Part shown: positions 51,815-60,106 of the stretch, in pieces
Position numbering within the stretch: position 1 is the stretch's first letter
Layout: each line of letters opens with the position of its first letter
Assembly (NCBI RefSeq): GCF_036867195.1
Contig: NZ_JBAJII010000003.1
Span: 1 to 64,000, forward strand
DNA: 64,000 bases
Reading direction: 5' to 3'
Source of the DNA: Arthrobacter sp. Soc17.1.1.1
Lineage (GTDB): Bacteria > Actinomycetota > Actinomycetes > Actinomycetales > Micrococcaceae
Translations under genes and position numbers: made by a program
Notes under the pieces: generated by a model
Database searches by the model: none
What the model was told of the DNA's origin: nothing
Seen by the model: only the letters and a program-made list of their open reading frames with translations

Positions 51815-51929
51815 CTAGATTTTCGAGACTCGGGCGTACCTGCTCGGGGTGGTGCCGGTGATGCGGGTGAAGTGGGCCTGATCGGCGTAGCCCAACAGTA
51901 CGGAGGTCCCGGCGAGAGTTCCTTGTAAG
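51815..51929 (-). pseudogene. C-terminal remnant of a second AraC-type regulator
   Basis: The minus strand reads LQGTLAGTSVLLGYADQAHF, TRITGTTPSRYARVSKI and stop, which is the second HTH and tail of an AraC protein (GYADQAHFTRI-TG-TP). No start or upstream domain exists. A truncated regulator next to an NmrA-DUF1772 pair suggests rearrangement. Confidence 0.65.
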
Positions 51930-51963
51930 GGATCAGTGCTGCCTGGCTAAGTGATGCTAGGTG

Positions 51964-52266
51964 TTAGCCCTCGCACTCGGCGCAGTACTTATCGCCGTTC
52001 ACCTCACGCGCTAGCTGGGTGCGGTGATGGACGAGGAAGCAGGACATGCACGTAAATTCGTCCTCCTGCACGGGGACCACGGTCACCGTGAGCTCGTCCT
52101 CGAGGATGGCACCTGGTAGATCGAAACCCTCGGCCGTATCCGTGTCCTCGGCGTCGATGACGGAAGTCTGAGTAGTGCTGCTGCGCTGGGCTTGAATCGC
52201 CTCGAGCGATTCGTTCGCCGGCATGTCCTCGGGCTTGACGCGTGGCTCGTCGTAGTCGGTTGCCAT
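51964..52266 (-). CDS. DUF4193 protein
   Basis: A 100-residue actinobacterial protein: MATDYDEPRVKPEDMPANES, GFDLPGAILEDELTVTVVPV and the zinc-ribbon-like FTCMSCFLVHHRTQLAREVN followed by YCAECEG (CxxC ... CxxC). The start at MATDYDEP is family-typical, although the frame extends 43 codons upstream. The family is normally chromosomal and highly conserved in Actinobacteria; function unknown. A copy on an accessory element is unusual. Confidence 0.92.
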   Translation of the reverse strand: MATDYDEPRVKPEDMPANESLEAIQAQRSSTTQTSVIDAEDTDTAEGFDLPGAILEDELTVTVVPVQEDEFTCMSCFLVHHRTQLAREVNGDKYCAECEG

Positions 52267-52701
52267 GGTGGTACTCAGTCCTTCTGTAGTGGGGGAGACG
52301 CAACAGAGTACATGCGCAAACAGGGGCTCTTGGTTATCAAGTCCAAGAACATGACCGACGCCACCTGCTGTACTGTGCCCAATCCTCTGCCTCACAAACC
52401 CCTGTCACCAGCACGTCACAGACGAAACATGGTGAGGCAAGTTGTCGAGACAGACGACAGCGCATGAGTCCTGACCCGCACTCGTGGAGGCTGTGCACGT
52501 CCACCGTTCGCTCGAGGTGAGCTATCCGGTGCGGTGACTCAAGGTGGGTGTGTGCAGGCGGTCCTTCGCTTCCTGCTGTCCAGGTGTGTGCGGGAAAAGC
52601 AGCGGAGCGTGGGGGAGCTTTTGCCGTGCACGGGTGGTCAGGAGGAGCGTCGACCATTGACTCGGTGGTAACCCGGCTTGCTTATGGGTGTTGGGCCAGT
52701 C
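52267..52701. other. intergenic region upstream of DUF4193
   Basis: Holds an inverted repeat TGCCTCAC (52388-52395) ... GTGAGGCA (52432-52439) with a 36-base loop, otherwise nothing clear. The leftward promoter for DUF4193 is probably here. Confidence 0.4.
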
Positions 52702-53577
52702 CTAGGGCGCGGCGAGGGTCTGGAAGGTTGTTCCGTTGTCGCTGGAAACTTCGATACCTTCGGCGGTGGCGACCCAGATGCGGTGTGTGTCATCACCAGT
52801 GTGGGCTGCGGCGATGGCTGCCGGTTTCCCCTGAACGGAGCCTTGCTGTGGCCAGGTGAGGCCGGCATCGACGCTGGTGTGGACTGTTCCGTCGGGGGTG
52901 ACGCCGATGGCGGTGTCGCCGGCGAAGGTCGTGAAGATCAGCAGGGGAGCGTCCGGCACGTTCTCCCAGGTTGTTCCGCTGTCCTCGGATCGATACAGGC
53001 CTTTTTCGGTCGTGGCCAGAACGGTGCCATTGCTGGCGGCGGCCAGGTTGTAGGCGGGGATATCGTCGGCTGTGACGGTCCAGTGCTGCCCGTCGGGGCT
53101 GGTGACAATCCGTCCTTCGTGACCGATGAGGCCGTCACTGGTCGCGGCGAGGGCGTGGAAGTCCGTTTCGCCCTGCCGGGACACAGGTTCCCAGGTGCGG
53201 CCGTCGTCGGTGCTCGTGATCAGACCGACAGGGTCAGGTAGGTCGGTGCCCGGCCCGGGGTGTCCTGATGCGTACAGGGTTCCGTCGCTGGTGGTGGTGA
53301 AGCCCATGAGATCGATCGTCGGCCCGATCCGCTGCGCAGGGGATCGGCTGACATCGAACAGTCCGTCGTGGGTGGCGAGCAGGATGCGGTTCGTGCCCGG
53401 ATCGACGCTCATGCCGTGGACATGCCCGGACGGGTAGTCCGGCGCTGACGCGGACTCCGTTGGTGCATCCGCTGGTGCGTTCTGGGAGGTCGAGGCCGGG
53501 GTGGTGCAGGCGCTGAGCAGTACGGCGAGGGCGGTGATCGAGCCAAGGTGTGCGATGCGGGACAGGGACGAAGACAA
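52702..53577 (-). CDS. BNR-repeat lipoprotein of the copper block (F510_1955 type)
   Basis: About 291 residues from a TTG preceded by AAGGA. A signal peptide ends in LLSAC, so the protein is probably lipid-anchored. The mature part has sialidase/BNR-like Asp-box repeats (SVDPGTNRILLATHDGLFDV; STDDGRTWEPVS; SEDSGTTWENVP; SVDAGLTWPQQG; SSDNGTTFQTLA), indicating a beta-propeller. Homologues annotated F510_1955 sit with copper resistance genes in Micrococcales and other actinobacteria; catalytic activity is doubtful. Last gene of the leftward run. Confidence 0.8.
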   Translation of the reverse strand: MSSSLSRIAHLGSITALAVLLSACTTPASTSQNAPADAPTESASAPDYPSGHVHGMSVDPGTNRILLATHDGLFDVSRSPAQRIGPTIDLMGFTTTSDGTLYASGHPGPGTDLPDPVGLITSTDDGRTWEPVSRQGETDFHALAATSDGLIGHEGRIVTSPDGQHWTVTADDIPAYNLAAASNGTVLATTEKGLYRSEDSGTTWENVPDAPLLIFTTFAGDTAIGVTPDGTVHTSVDAGLTWPQQGSVQGKPAAIAAAHTGDDTHRIWVATAEGIEVSSDNGTTFQTLAAP

Positions 53578-53800
53578 CAGGCAGTCCTTAGAAGATAGCG
53601 TCGAAAAAACAGTCGATACAGGAACGGTCGCTGAGTAACTGACCGGTGATCCGAGGAATCGGGGAGTGGTCAAAACGGTGCCGGTGTGGAGGGAACGGGG
53701 CCCCCACACCGGCACCTGTCAGAGGGCAATCACATGCCTCGAATCAGGTCCTTGGAGGACACCAGATCAGAGGGTGGACTGCGTGGTGGAGCTGGTGCGG

Positions 53801-54517
53801 TCAGAGGCCCGCGAGGAGCTCTTTCATCTGGTCAATTTCGGCCTGCTGGGTGTCGACGATGGTTTCGGCCAGCTCGATCGCTTCGGGGTTCTCACCGTCG
53901 TTGATCTCGGTCTGGGCCATGCCGATCGCGCCCTCGTGGTGGGCGGTCATGGACTCCAGGAACAGGCGGGACGCCTCGGTGCCTTCGGCGGATTCGAGGT
54001 CGGACATCTGGTCCTCGCTCATCATGCCGCCCATGCTGCCCATGGATCCTGCGTCAGAGTCGGAGCCCATGTTGCCCATGTCGTGGCCCTCGGACCCATC
54101 GTCGGAGCCGCCTTCGGGCTCCATGGGCTCACCCCAGGCTTCGAGCCAGCCGGTCATCGTTTCGATCTCGGGGCCCTGGGCGTCCTTGATCTTCGTGGCG
54201 AGGTCCGTGATTTCGGGGCTGATGCCGTCCTTGGTGAGCATCATGTCGCTCATCTCCACGGCCTGCTGGTGGTGGGGAATCATCATCTGCGCGAACATGA
54301 CGTCCGCGTCGTTGTGTTCCTCAGACACGGCATCAGCACTGGGGGTCGCTGACGCGTCAGCGGACGGCGAGGTTTCAGCAGCTGCGCTCGAGGCAGGAGC
54401 AGCAGCTTCGGTGCTGGTCGTGTCGGTGCTGGTGGTGCTGCCGGAGTCGGTGCCGCAGCCGGAGAGAGTGAGTCCGGTTGCGAGGCTCAGTGCGGCAAGG
54501 GAAAGGTAATGCTTCAT
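53801..54517 (-). CDS. DUF305 copper-resistance lipoprotein
   Basis: About 238 residues. Signal peptide with lipobox LTLSGC, a Ser/Thr/Ala linker, then DUF305: DVMFAQMMIPHHQQAVEMSD, MTGWLEAWGEP, a Met/Gly/Asp-rich insert (MGNMGSDSDAGSMGSMGGMM), FLESMTAHHEGAIGMAQTEI and EIDQMKELL. The paired His-His and Met residues are those thought to bind copper. It is an extracytoplasmic copper-binding protein, in keeping with the copper ATPase two genes upstream. The start is the second ATG of the frame. Confidence 0.9.
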   Translation of the reverse strand: MKHYLSLAALSLATGLTLSGCGTDSGSTTSTDTTSTEAAAPASSAAAETSPSADASATPSADAVSEEHNDADVMFAQMMIPHHQQAVEMSDMMLTKDGISPEITDLATKIKDAQGPEIETMTGWLEAWGEPMEPEGGSDDGSEGHDMGNMGSDSDAGSMGSMGGMMSEDQMSDLESAEGTEASRLFLESMTAHHEGAIGMAQTEINDGENPEAIELAETIVDTQQAEIDQMKELLAGL

Positions 54518-54699
54518 GATGGTCAGATCCTTCAAAGCTCAAAGTGGGTGTTGTGTCAGTCGCTCACCCCGCCCGGACAGGGCCAAGGGATGAGGCAGTG
54601 CCGGCTGCGCCGTCAATGAACATCGAGACGTCGAGGGCGCGCGAGCATACGAGAGAGCTGGCCCTGCCACCGGTTATGCCGGGGTGTGGGCCGCGGATT

Positions 54700-55221
54700 C
54701 TATGTGCGACTGATGCAGAGTTGAGTCAATGAAGGAGTAGGAGCTGGTCGGGATGCCCGGTGCGAGACGGGTGGTCCGCGGCGGAGCAGTGAGGACGTGA
54801 GGGCGCGTCCGGTCGGGGTGAGGAGCCAGGCGATACCGACGAGGACCATGGCCAGCACACACATGCTGAGTGCCATCTCGTCCGCGCAGTCCCCGCCGCA
54901 CCCTGCAAGCACTCCCTGATCTGATGAGTCGCTGGCCTGCGTCAGGGCGGGCAGTAGTTGCGTAGTGGGCTGGTTGTGGTTGTGGTTGTGGCTGGACGAC
55001 ACTGTGGCGGAGGCGAGATGGACATCCGTGGTAATCAGCGTCGTGGGGCCGGTGGTGTGGTGGGTTGTGGCTCCGTGGCCGCCCATCCAGACGTGCATGG
55101 CGAGGATTCCGACGATCACAGCGGTTAACCCGACGAACGAGAGCATGGCAGGAAGCAGAGAGGTCAACGGCGACCGGAGCGTGGCGCGATGATGCATTCC
55201 GGTGTTGATTTCCGTCCTCAC
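54700..55221 (-). CDS. DUF6153 membrane protein
   Basis: About 173 residues from a GTG with AAGGAAGG upstream. One helix (LLPAMLSFVGLTAVIVGILA) leads into a His/Thr-rich outer segment (MHVWMGGHGATTHHTTG; SSSHNHNHNQ), then GCGGDCADEMALSMCVLAMV with a second helix and a basic tail. DUF6153 proteins are found with copper genes in actinobacteria; the His cluster and three Cys suggest metal binding near the membrane. Function unproven. Confidence 0.8.
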   Translation of the reverse strand: MRTEINTGMHHRATLRSPLTSLLPAMLSFVGLTAVIVGILAMHVWMGGHGATTHHTTGPTTLITTDVHLASATVSSSHNHNHNQPTTQLLPALTQASDSSDQGVLAGCGGDCADEMALSMCVLAMVLVGIAWLLTPTGRALTSSLLRRGPPVSHRASRPAPTPSLTQLCISRT

Positions 55222-55443
55222 CGACCCCACCTTCCTTTCGCTTCCGGTACTGCCGTTCATGCGCTTGATGTCACTTCACGCCAGGTCACACCACGTCGGA
55301 TCGTTCATTCGGTGCTGGTGTTCCGCGTTCTTGTCTTTCCTTCCAGCGTAACCAGATGCCGCTGCGAGCATTGACCCTGATCAACGAACAGATCGTCGAG
55401 CAGGTTCGATGCTCGGGTGAAACACTCACTGGCAGCGGTGACT

Positions 55444-57648
55444 TCAGTCGGCGCTGATCCGTTGTGGGCTGAGATCGATCCGCCGCAGCAGTTGGGCGTT
55501 GAGGGCGACAACGATGGTTGACACGCTCATCAGGACTGCGCCGGCGGCGGGGGAGAGGAGGATCCCTGCGAATGCCAGGACTCCTGCGGCCAGGGGGACG
55601 GCGAGCACGTTGTACCCGGTGGCCCAGATGAGGTTCTGGATCATCTTGCGGTAGCTCGCCCGGGACAGGTCGATCAGGGCCAGAACCGATCGTGGGTCGT
55701 TTCCGGCGAGAACCACGCCGGCGGACTCCATGGCGACGTCGGTTCCGGCGCCGATGGCGATGCCGACCTCGGCGCGGGCCAGGGCCGGTGCGTCGTTCAC
55801 GCCGTCGCCGACCATCGCGACCTTCAGGCCGCGGGACTGCAGCTCGGTGACCTTGGTGTCCTTGTCCTGCGGCAGGACGTCGGCGAACACCTCGTCGATG
55901 CCGAGTTCCTTACCGACGACGTCGGCGACCTGGCGTGCGTCCCCCGTGATCATTGCGACTTTCACCCCACGGGCCTGCAGCGCCTTGACTGCTGCCCTGG
56001 ATTCCTCGCGGACCTTGTCCTCGAGCCGAACCGCACCGATCACCGAGCCGTTGCGGATGACGTGGAGCACAGACGCACCACGGCCCACCCATTCGTCCAC
56101 GGTCGTGGCGATGTCGGCCGGAGTGGTGAGGCCGAGCTCTGCGAGCATGTTCGGTCCGCCCACCGCCACGTCATGGCCGCTGACGGTGGCCCGGACACCG
56201 CGGCCGGTCATCGAACTGAATCCGGTCCCCGTGTAGCCAAGATGCGTTGCTGCGGAGTTGGATTGTGCGGCGGTGACGATGGCCCGGGCGACCGGGTGTT
56301 CACTGTCGGCTTCCGCGGCACCGGCCAGAGCCAGGAGCTCTGGCTCTGTGACACCGGTGACAGTGGTGGTCGCGGTGACGGCGTGCCGGCCCTCGGTGAG
56401 GGTGCCGGTCTTGTCGAACAGGACGACGTCGACGGTGCGCATGCGCTCCAGGGCGATCCGGTTCTTAATCAGCACCCCGGTCTTCGCGGCCCGCTCGGTC
56501 GAAATAGCGATCACCAAGGGGATTGCCAGGCCCAGGGCGTGGGGGCAGGCAATCACCAGGACGGTGACAGTGCGGATCACTGCATCATCCGGGCTCCCCA
56601 GGAGCATCCAACTGATGAAGGTCAGGATGCCGGCGCCGAGGGCGAAGTAGAACAGCAGGGCTGCAGCCCGGTCCGCGAGTGCCTGCGCCCTCGAGGAGGA
56701 AGCTTGCGCTTCGGCGACCAGACGCTGGATCCCTGCGAGGGTTGTTTCCGACCCGACAGCGTTCACTTGCACGCGGACCGCGTTATCAGTGGCTACTGTG
56801 CCGGCGACGACGGTCTCACCGATGGTGCGAGACACGGTGCGGGATTCGCCGGTGATCATCGACTCGTCGAACTCGGCCGTCCCGTCGGTGATTTGCCCAT
56901 CGGCCGGTACACGGGCGCCGGAGCGTACGAGCACCACGTCACCGACGACCAAGGCACTGACCGGCACGGTCTCGGTGCCAGTGCCGGTCACTCTGTCAGC
57001 CTCGTCGGGGAGCAGGGCCGCCAGGGCATCCAGGGCCCCGGCGGCCGAGCCGAGGGCACGCATCTCCATCCAATGCCCGAGGAGCATGATGACGACCAAA
57101 AGGGCGAGCTCCCACCAGAAGTCCAGATCAAACCCGCCGATGCCGAGGGTCGTGATCCAGGAGGCGATGAACGCGACGCTGATCGCCATCGCGATCAGCA
57201 GCATCATGCCCGGCTGCCGGGACTTCAGCTCCGTCAGCCCGCCCTTCAGAAACGGTGCACCACCGTAGACGAAGATGACCGTACCCAGGATCGGAGCGAT
57301 CAACGCAGAGCCGGGAAACTCGGGCGGCATGGCCCCGAACAGCATGGTGAACATGGGGCTGAAACCCACAACGGGGATCGCGAGGACCAGGTTGATCCAG
57401 AACCGGTTCTTGAACATCGCGGTCGAGTGCCCGGCATGCTCCCCATGGGAGTGCACCTGATGATCATCGTCCATCCCATGACCTTCATGACCCGCATGTC
57501 CGTGGTGATCCGCGTGCTGACCACTCGCAAGTTGTTCCTGGGTGGAAATTGCTGAGTGGGCGTGCTCGTCGGGCATGGCCTGACCGTGCGTTGATTCCGG
57601 TCGGCCCGGGTGATGCTGCTGGTTGTTGATGTTCTGGTTCTTGCTCAT
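55444..57648 (-). CDS. copB: CopB-like copper/silver P1B-type ATPase
   Basis: A 734-residue P-type ATPase. The N-terminus is His-rich (HADHHGHAGHEGHGMDDDHQ) and has no CxxC domain. Then transmembrane helices, the TGES actuator (FDESMITGESRTVSRTIGET), the ion site CPHALGLAIP, phosphorylation DKTGTLTEG, SEHPVARAI, and MVGDGVNDAPALARAEVGIA. CPH with a His-rich N-terminus defines the CopB/P1B-3 subgroup, which exports copper (probably Cu(I)/Cu(II) or Ag). GGAAG precedes the ATG. Downstream of the CopZ-like gene. Confidence 0.93.
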   Translation of the reverse strand: MSKNQNINNQQHHPGRPESTHGQAMPDEHAHSAISTQEQLASGQHADHHGHAGHEGHGMDDDHQVHSHGEHAGHSTAMFKNRFWINLVLAIPVVGFSPMFTMLFGAMPPEFPGSALIAPILGTVIFVYGGAPFLKGGLTELKSRQPGMMLLIAMAISVAFIASWITTLGIGGFDLDFWWELALLVVIMLLGHWMEMRALGSAAGALDALAALLPDEADRVTGTGTETVPVSALVVGDVVLVRSGARVPADGQITDGTAEFDESMITGESRTVSRTIGETVVAGTVATDNAVRVQVNAVGSETTLAGIQRLVAEAQASSSRAQALADRAAALLFYFALGAGILTFISWMLLGSPDDAVIRTVTVLVIACPHALGLAIPLVIAISTERAAKTGVLIKNRIALERMRTVDVVLFDKTGTLTEGRHAVTATTTVTGVTEPELLALAGAAEADSEHPVARAIVTAAQSNSAATHLGYTGTGFSSMTGRGVRATVSGHDVAVGGPNMLAELGLTTPADIATTVDEWVGRGASVLHVIRNGSVIGAVRLEDKVREESRAAVKALQARGVKVAMITGDARQVADVVGKELGIDEVFADVLPQDKDTKVTELQSRGLKVAMVGDGVNDAPALARAEVGIAIGAGTDVAMESAGVVLAGNDPRSVLALIDLSRASYRKMIQNLIWATGYNVLAVPLAAGVLAFAGILLSPAAGAVLMSVSTIVVALNAQLLRRIDLSPQRISAD

Positions 57649-57707
57649 GATGACTCTTCCTTGGGCCCCTCGAGTAAAGGCGTGCTCGTGCCTAGGCGCG
57701 GTGGCTA

Positions 57708-58067
57708 CTAGGCGGTCGCGAGCTGATAGCCGGCCTTCTCGACGGCGTCCTGAACGGACGACTCGACGAAGGGCTGGCTGCTGGTAACACTGACGGTTGA
57801 TACGCCGCCAGGAACGAGAGCAACCTGGACATCCTCCACGCCGTCCAAGGCGCTGATGGCGCTGCTGACGCGGGCGGCGCAGGAACCACAGGTCAGGCCA
57901 GCCACTGAATAGTCAGCAGACACGCTGCCTTCGGTTGCCGGTTGCGCTGCAGTCACCTGCTGAGACGCGCAACACGCACATGAGCCACCCGTAGGAGGGG
58001 TTGCGTCGGAGTTCTGGATTCCGCTGATGTCGGTGAGGTTCATCGGGGTCCGGACAGTGTCGGTCAT
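57708..58067 (-). CDS. CopZ-like HMA copper chaperone with N-terminal Cys cluster
   Basis: A 119-residue protein. The C-terminal 70 residues form an HMA domain with the metal site GLTCGSCAARVSSAISALDG (CxxC). The 45-residue N-terminus adds GGSCACCASQ, three more Cys, giving a second soft-metal site not found in simple CopZ. It passes Cu(I) to the ATPase encoded next. AGGAGA ribosome site. First gene of the copper operon behind the palindromic operator. Confidence 0.88.
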   Translation of the reverse strand: MTDTVRTPMNLTDISGIQNSDATPPTGGSCACCASQQVTAAQPATEGSVSADYSVAGLTCGSCAARVSSAISALDGVEDVQVALVPGGVSTVSVTSSQPFVESSVQDAVEKAGYQLATA

Positions 58068-58371
58068 GGTGGTCTCCTGCAGTCGGTGAGCAGCGAAATT
58101 GTTGAGGGAGTCGCAGCGCAGAAAGGGAAGCCTTGATGAGGCCCGATTCCATCGCGCGGTGCAGTCGACCTGTACGGCGTATATCCCGGAAGCGGGAGAC
58201 TACCTTCTGAGGTAGCACCAAATTTATACCCCCCGGGGGTATGGGTCAAGGTGTAGTAAGTCACAGGGGGAGTCCGCTGGTATCTGGTTCTGGGCGCGCG
58301 AGAAGAAGGTTCGGAGCATAAGATGCGTGCTGCTTGTGGGTCTGGGTGTGGGGCTCAGGTAGTGGTGGGTG
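58068..58371. other. copper operon control region and spacer
   Basis: Includes the palindromic operator and a smaller stem CTACCT-TCTG-AGGTAG at 58200-58215, then about 130 bases before the end of the truncated CsoR-like gene. No additional coding frame is credible. Confidence 0.5.
58226..58242. promoter_or_regulatory. CsoR-type operator upstream of the copper genes
   Basis: ATACCCCCCGGGGGTAT, a C-tract/G-tract palindrome of the kind bound by CsoR-family copper sensors, lies about 160 bases upstream of the CopZ-like start. Assignment is by pattern and context. Confidence 0.65.
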
Positions 58372-58650
58372 TTAGCGCAGGAGCCGGCTGATGGCCTGGG
58401 TTGCTTCCTCCACCCTTGCGTCGACAGCAGCGGATAAGGCGCTGGTCACAGCTTCGTGGGCTGCGTCGACGACGAAGTGCTGCAGGTGGTCCTCCAGCAG
58501 GTCAAGGCTGACGGCGCGCATGGCGCTGTTGACGGTGGTCGCGCACACATCAGCACAGTCCGAGTCGGTGCGGATAGCACGCTGACCAGCATCACGTCTT
58601 CGGGCTGCTGGCACAGGCTGGTAGAAGGAAACCCCGGATCTCCTGCTCAC
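58372..58650 (-). pseudogene. truncated CsoR-family repressor
   Basis: The last 60 residues (CADVCATTVNSAMRAVSLDL, LEDHLQHFVVDAAHEAVTSA) follow helices 2 and 3 of CsoR/CstR proteins. The N-terminal RLRRIEGQVRG helix is absent, replaced by unrelated sequence, and the conserved Cys of the HxxxC metal motif is Phe (HLQHFV). It overlaps the MFS stop by four bases. Either a relic or a shortened derivative; it is unlikely to sense copper in the usual manner. Confidence 0.6.
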
Positions 58651-59996
58651 CTCGAGGTGTGGTCATCGCCGCGCATTCGGACCGCGACCACGATGCCGGA
58701 GGCCGCTGTGAGTACGGCGACGGTAGTGATGGCTGCGGGGATCCCGTACCGGTCTGCGAGGAGTCCCGCGAGGAGGGCTCCGATGGCGAAGCCGCCGTCA
58801 CGCCATAACCGGTAGATCCCGACGGAGCGGGCCCGCCACAGGGGGTGTGCGACGTCTCCGATCGCGGCCAGCAGTGCGGGGTAGACCATGGCTGTTCCTA
58901 GTCCCAGGAGGATCGCGGCGAACAGCCAGGGTCGAAACGTGTGGGCTGCGGCTACTGTTGCGAGTCCTGCGGCTTGGACGAGCATGCCGGCGACGATGAG
59001 CCATTTGCGGCCCCACTTGTCGGAGGCTGCCCCGGTGACGAGTTGTCCTGCGCCCCAGACCGCGGGATAGACGGCGGCAAGGATCCCTACCTGGTGCAGG
59101 CTCAGCCCGGAGCTGATGAACAGGACGGGGAAGAGACCCCAGGCGAGGCCGTCGTTGAGGTTGTTGACCAGTCCGGCCTGGCTCGCCGCGGAGAGCGAGC
59201 GGTCTTTGAAGCTGGTGAGCGCGAAGACCTGTCCCGTGGTGAGGTCGGCGTGCGCACCGCCTTGCGCACCGCCGGGTACATTTCCGCGTGCATGGATATA
59301 GGTGGCGTCGTGTTGGGAGGCTTCGGTTTTTGCGTGGTGGTGGGTTTCGCGGACGAAGAGGACGGATAGGCCCAGTCCGAGGGCGATGTAGGCGGCGCCG
59401 AGGAGGAATGGGCCGGGCCGCAGCCCGTGTTCGGCGGCGATGTAGCCGGTCGCGAGGGCTGTGATGGAGACTCCGAGGTAGCCGGCTGCTTCGTTCAGTC
59501 CCATGGCGAGGCCGCGTTGCTTCGGGCCGACGAGGTCCATTTTCATGATGACCGCTGTGGACCAGGTCAGGCCTTGGCTGACGCCCAGGAACACGTTCGC
59601 GGCCACGATCCATGCCCAGGTCGGCCCGAGGATGAGCATGAGTGGGACGGGGATCGCGACAAGCCAGCCTGCGACGAGGATGGGTTTGCGGCCGTATCGG
59701 TCCGAGAGGGTGCCGGCGAAGTAGTTCATCGCGGCCTTGGAGAGGCCGAAAGCGATGATGTATGTCAGCGCGCTTGTGTATTGGTCCAGGTGGAATGTCT
59801 GGGAGGCAAGAAGGGGCAGGACGGTGCGTTCCTGGCCCAACGTCCCGCCGACCAAGGCGTTGACTGCCACGAGCAGCATGAACTGCGCCAGGTTCTGCCG
59901 TAGCCCGAGCACCGCGCCCCGTGATCCTGATTGGTAGCGCGGGTGATAGCGCGGGTGATTGCGCGGGTGATGGTGTGGGTGTGTGCTGCCCGGCAT
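58647..59996 (-). CDS. MFS transporter of the sulfur block
   Basis: A 449-residue protein with 12 helices: NYFAGTLSDRYGRKPILVAG (loop 2-3 motif), KMDLVGPKQRGLAMGLNEAA and SDKWGRKWLIVAGMLVQAAG (its repeat in the C half). The His/Arg/Pro-rich first 25 residues come from a short tandem repeat and may not be translated, since later starts exist. MFS members of this type often follow persulfide dioxygenase genes in actinobacteria, possibly as sulfite or sulfur-compound exporters; the substrate is not known. Confidence 0.8.
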   Translation of the reverse strand: MPGSTHPHHHPRNHPRYHPRYQSGSRGAVLGLRQNLAQFMLLVAVNALVGGTLGQERTVLPLLASQTFHLDQYTSALTYIIAFGLSKAAMNYFAGTLSDRYGRKPILVAGWLVAIPVPLMLILGPTWAWIVAANVFLGVSQGLTWSTAVIMKMDLVGPKQRGLAMGLNEAAGYLGVSITALATGYIAAEHGLRPGPFLLGAAYIALGLGLSVLFVRETHHHAKTEASQHDATYIHARGNVPGGAQGGAHADLTTGQVFALTSFKDRSLSAASQAGLVNNLNDGLAWGLFPVLFISSGLSLHQVGILAAVYPAVWGAGQLVTGAASDKWGRKWLIVAGMLVQAAGLATVAAAHTFRPWLFAAILLGLGTAMVYPALLAAIGDVAHPLWRARSVGIYRLWRDGGFAIGALLAGLLADRYGIPAAITTVAVLTAASGIVVAVRMRGDDHTSR

Positions 59997-60106
59997 GCGT
60001 GGTGCTCCGTTCAGGTGGCGGGCGTGGAAGAGCCCGGGCGCGTGGGGGCGGGCCCGGGCTCAGTGCCCGGAGCCGGTGGAGGCCGGCCCCGGGCGGTCTA
60101 GGGGGA

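Noticed and set aside
56062..57555. 497-codon plus-strand frame
   Set aside because: Antisense to the copper ATPase, Gly/Asp/Arg-rich shadow.
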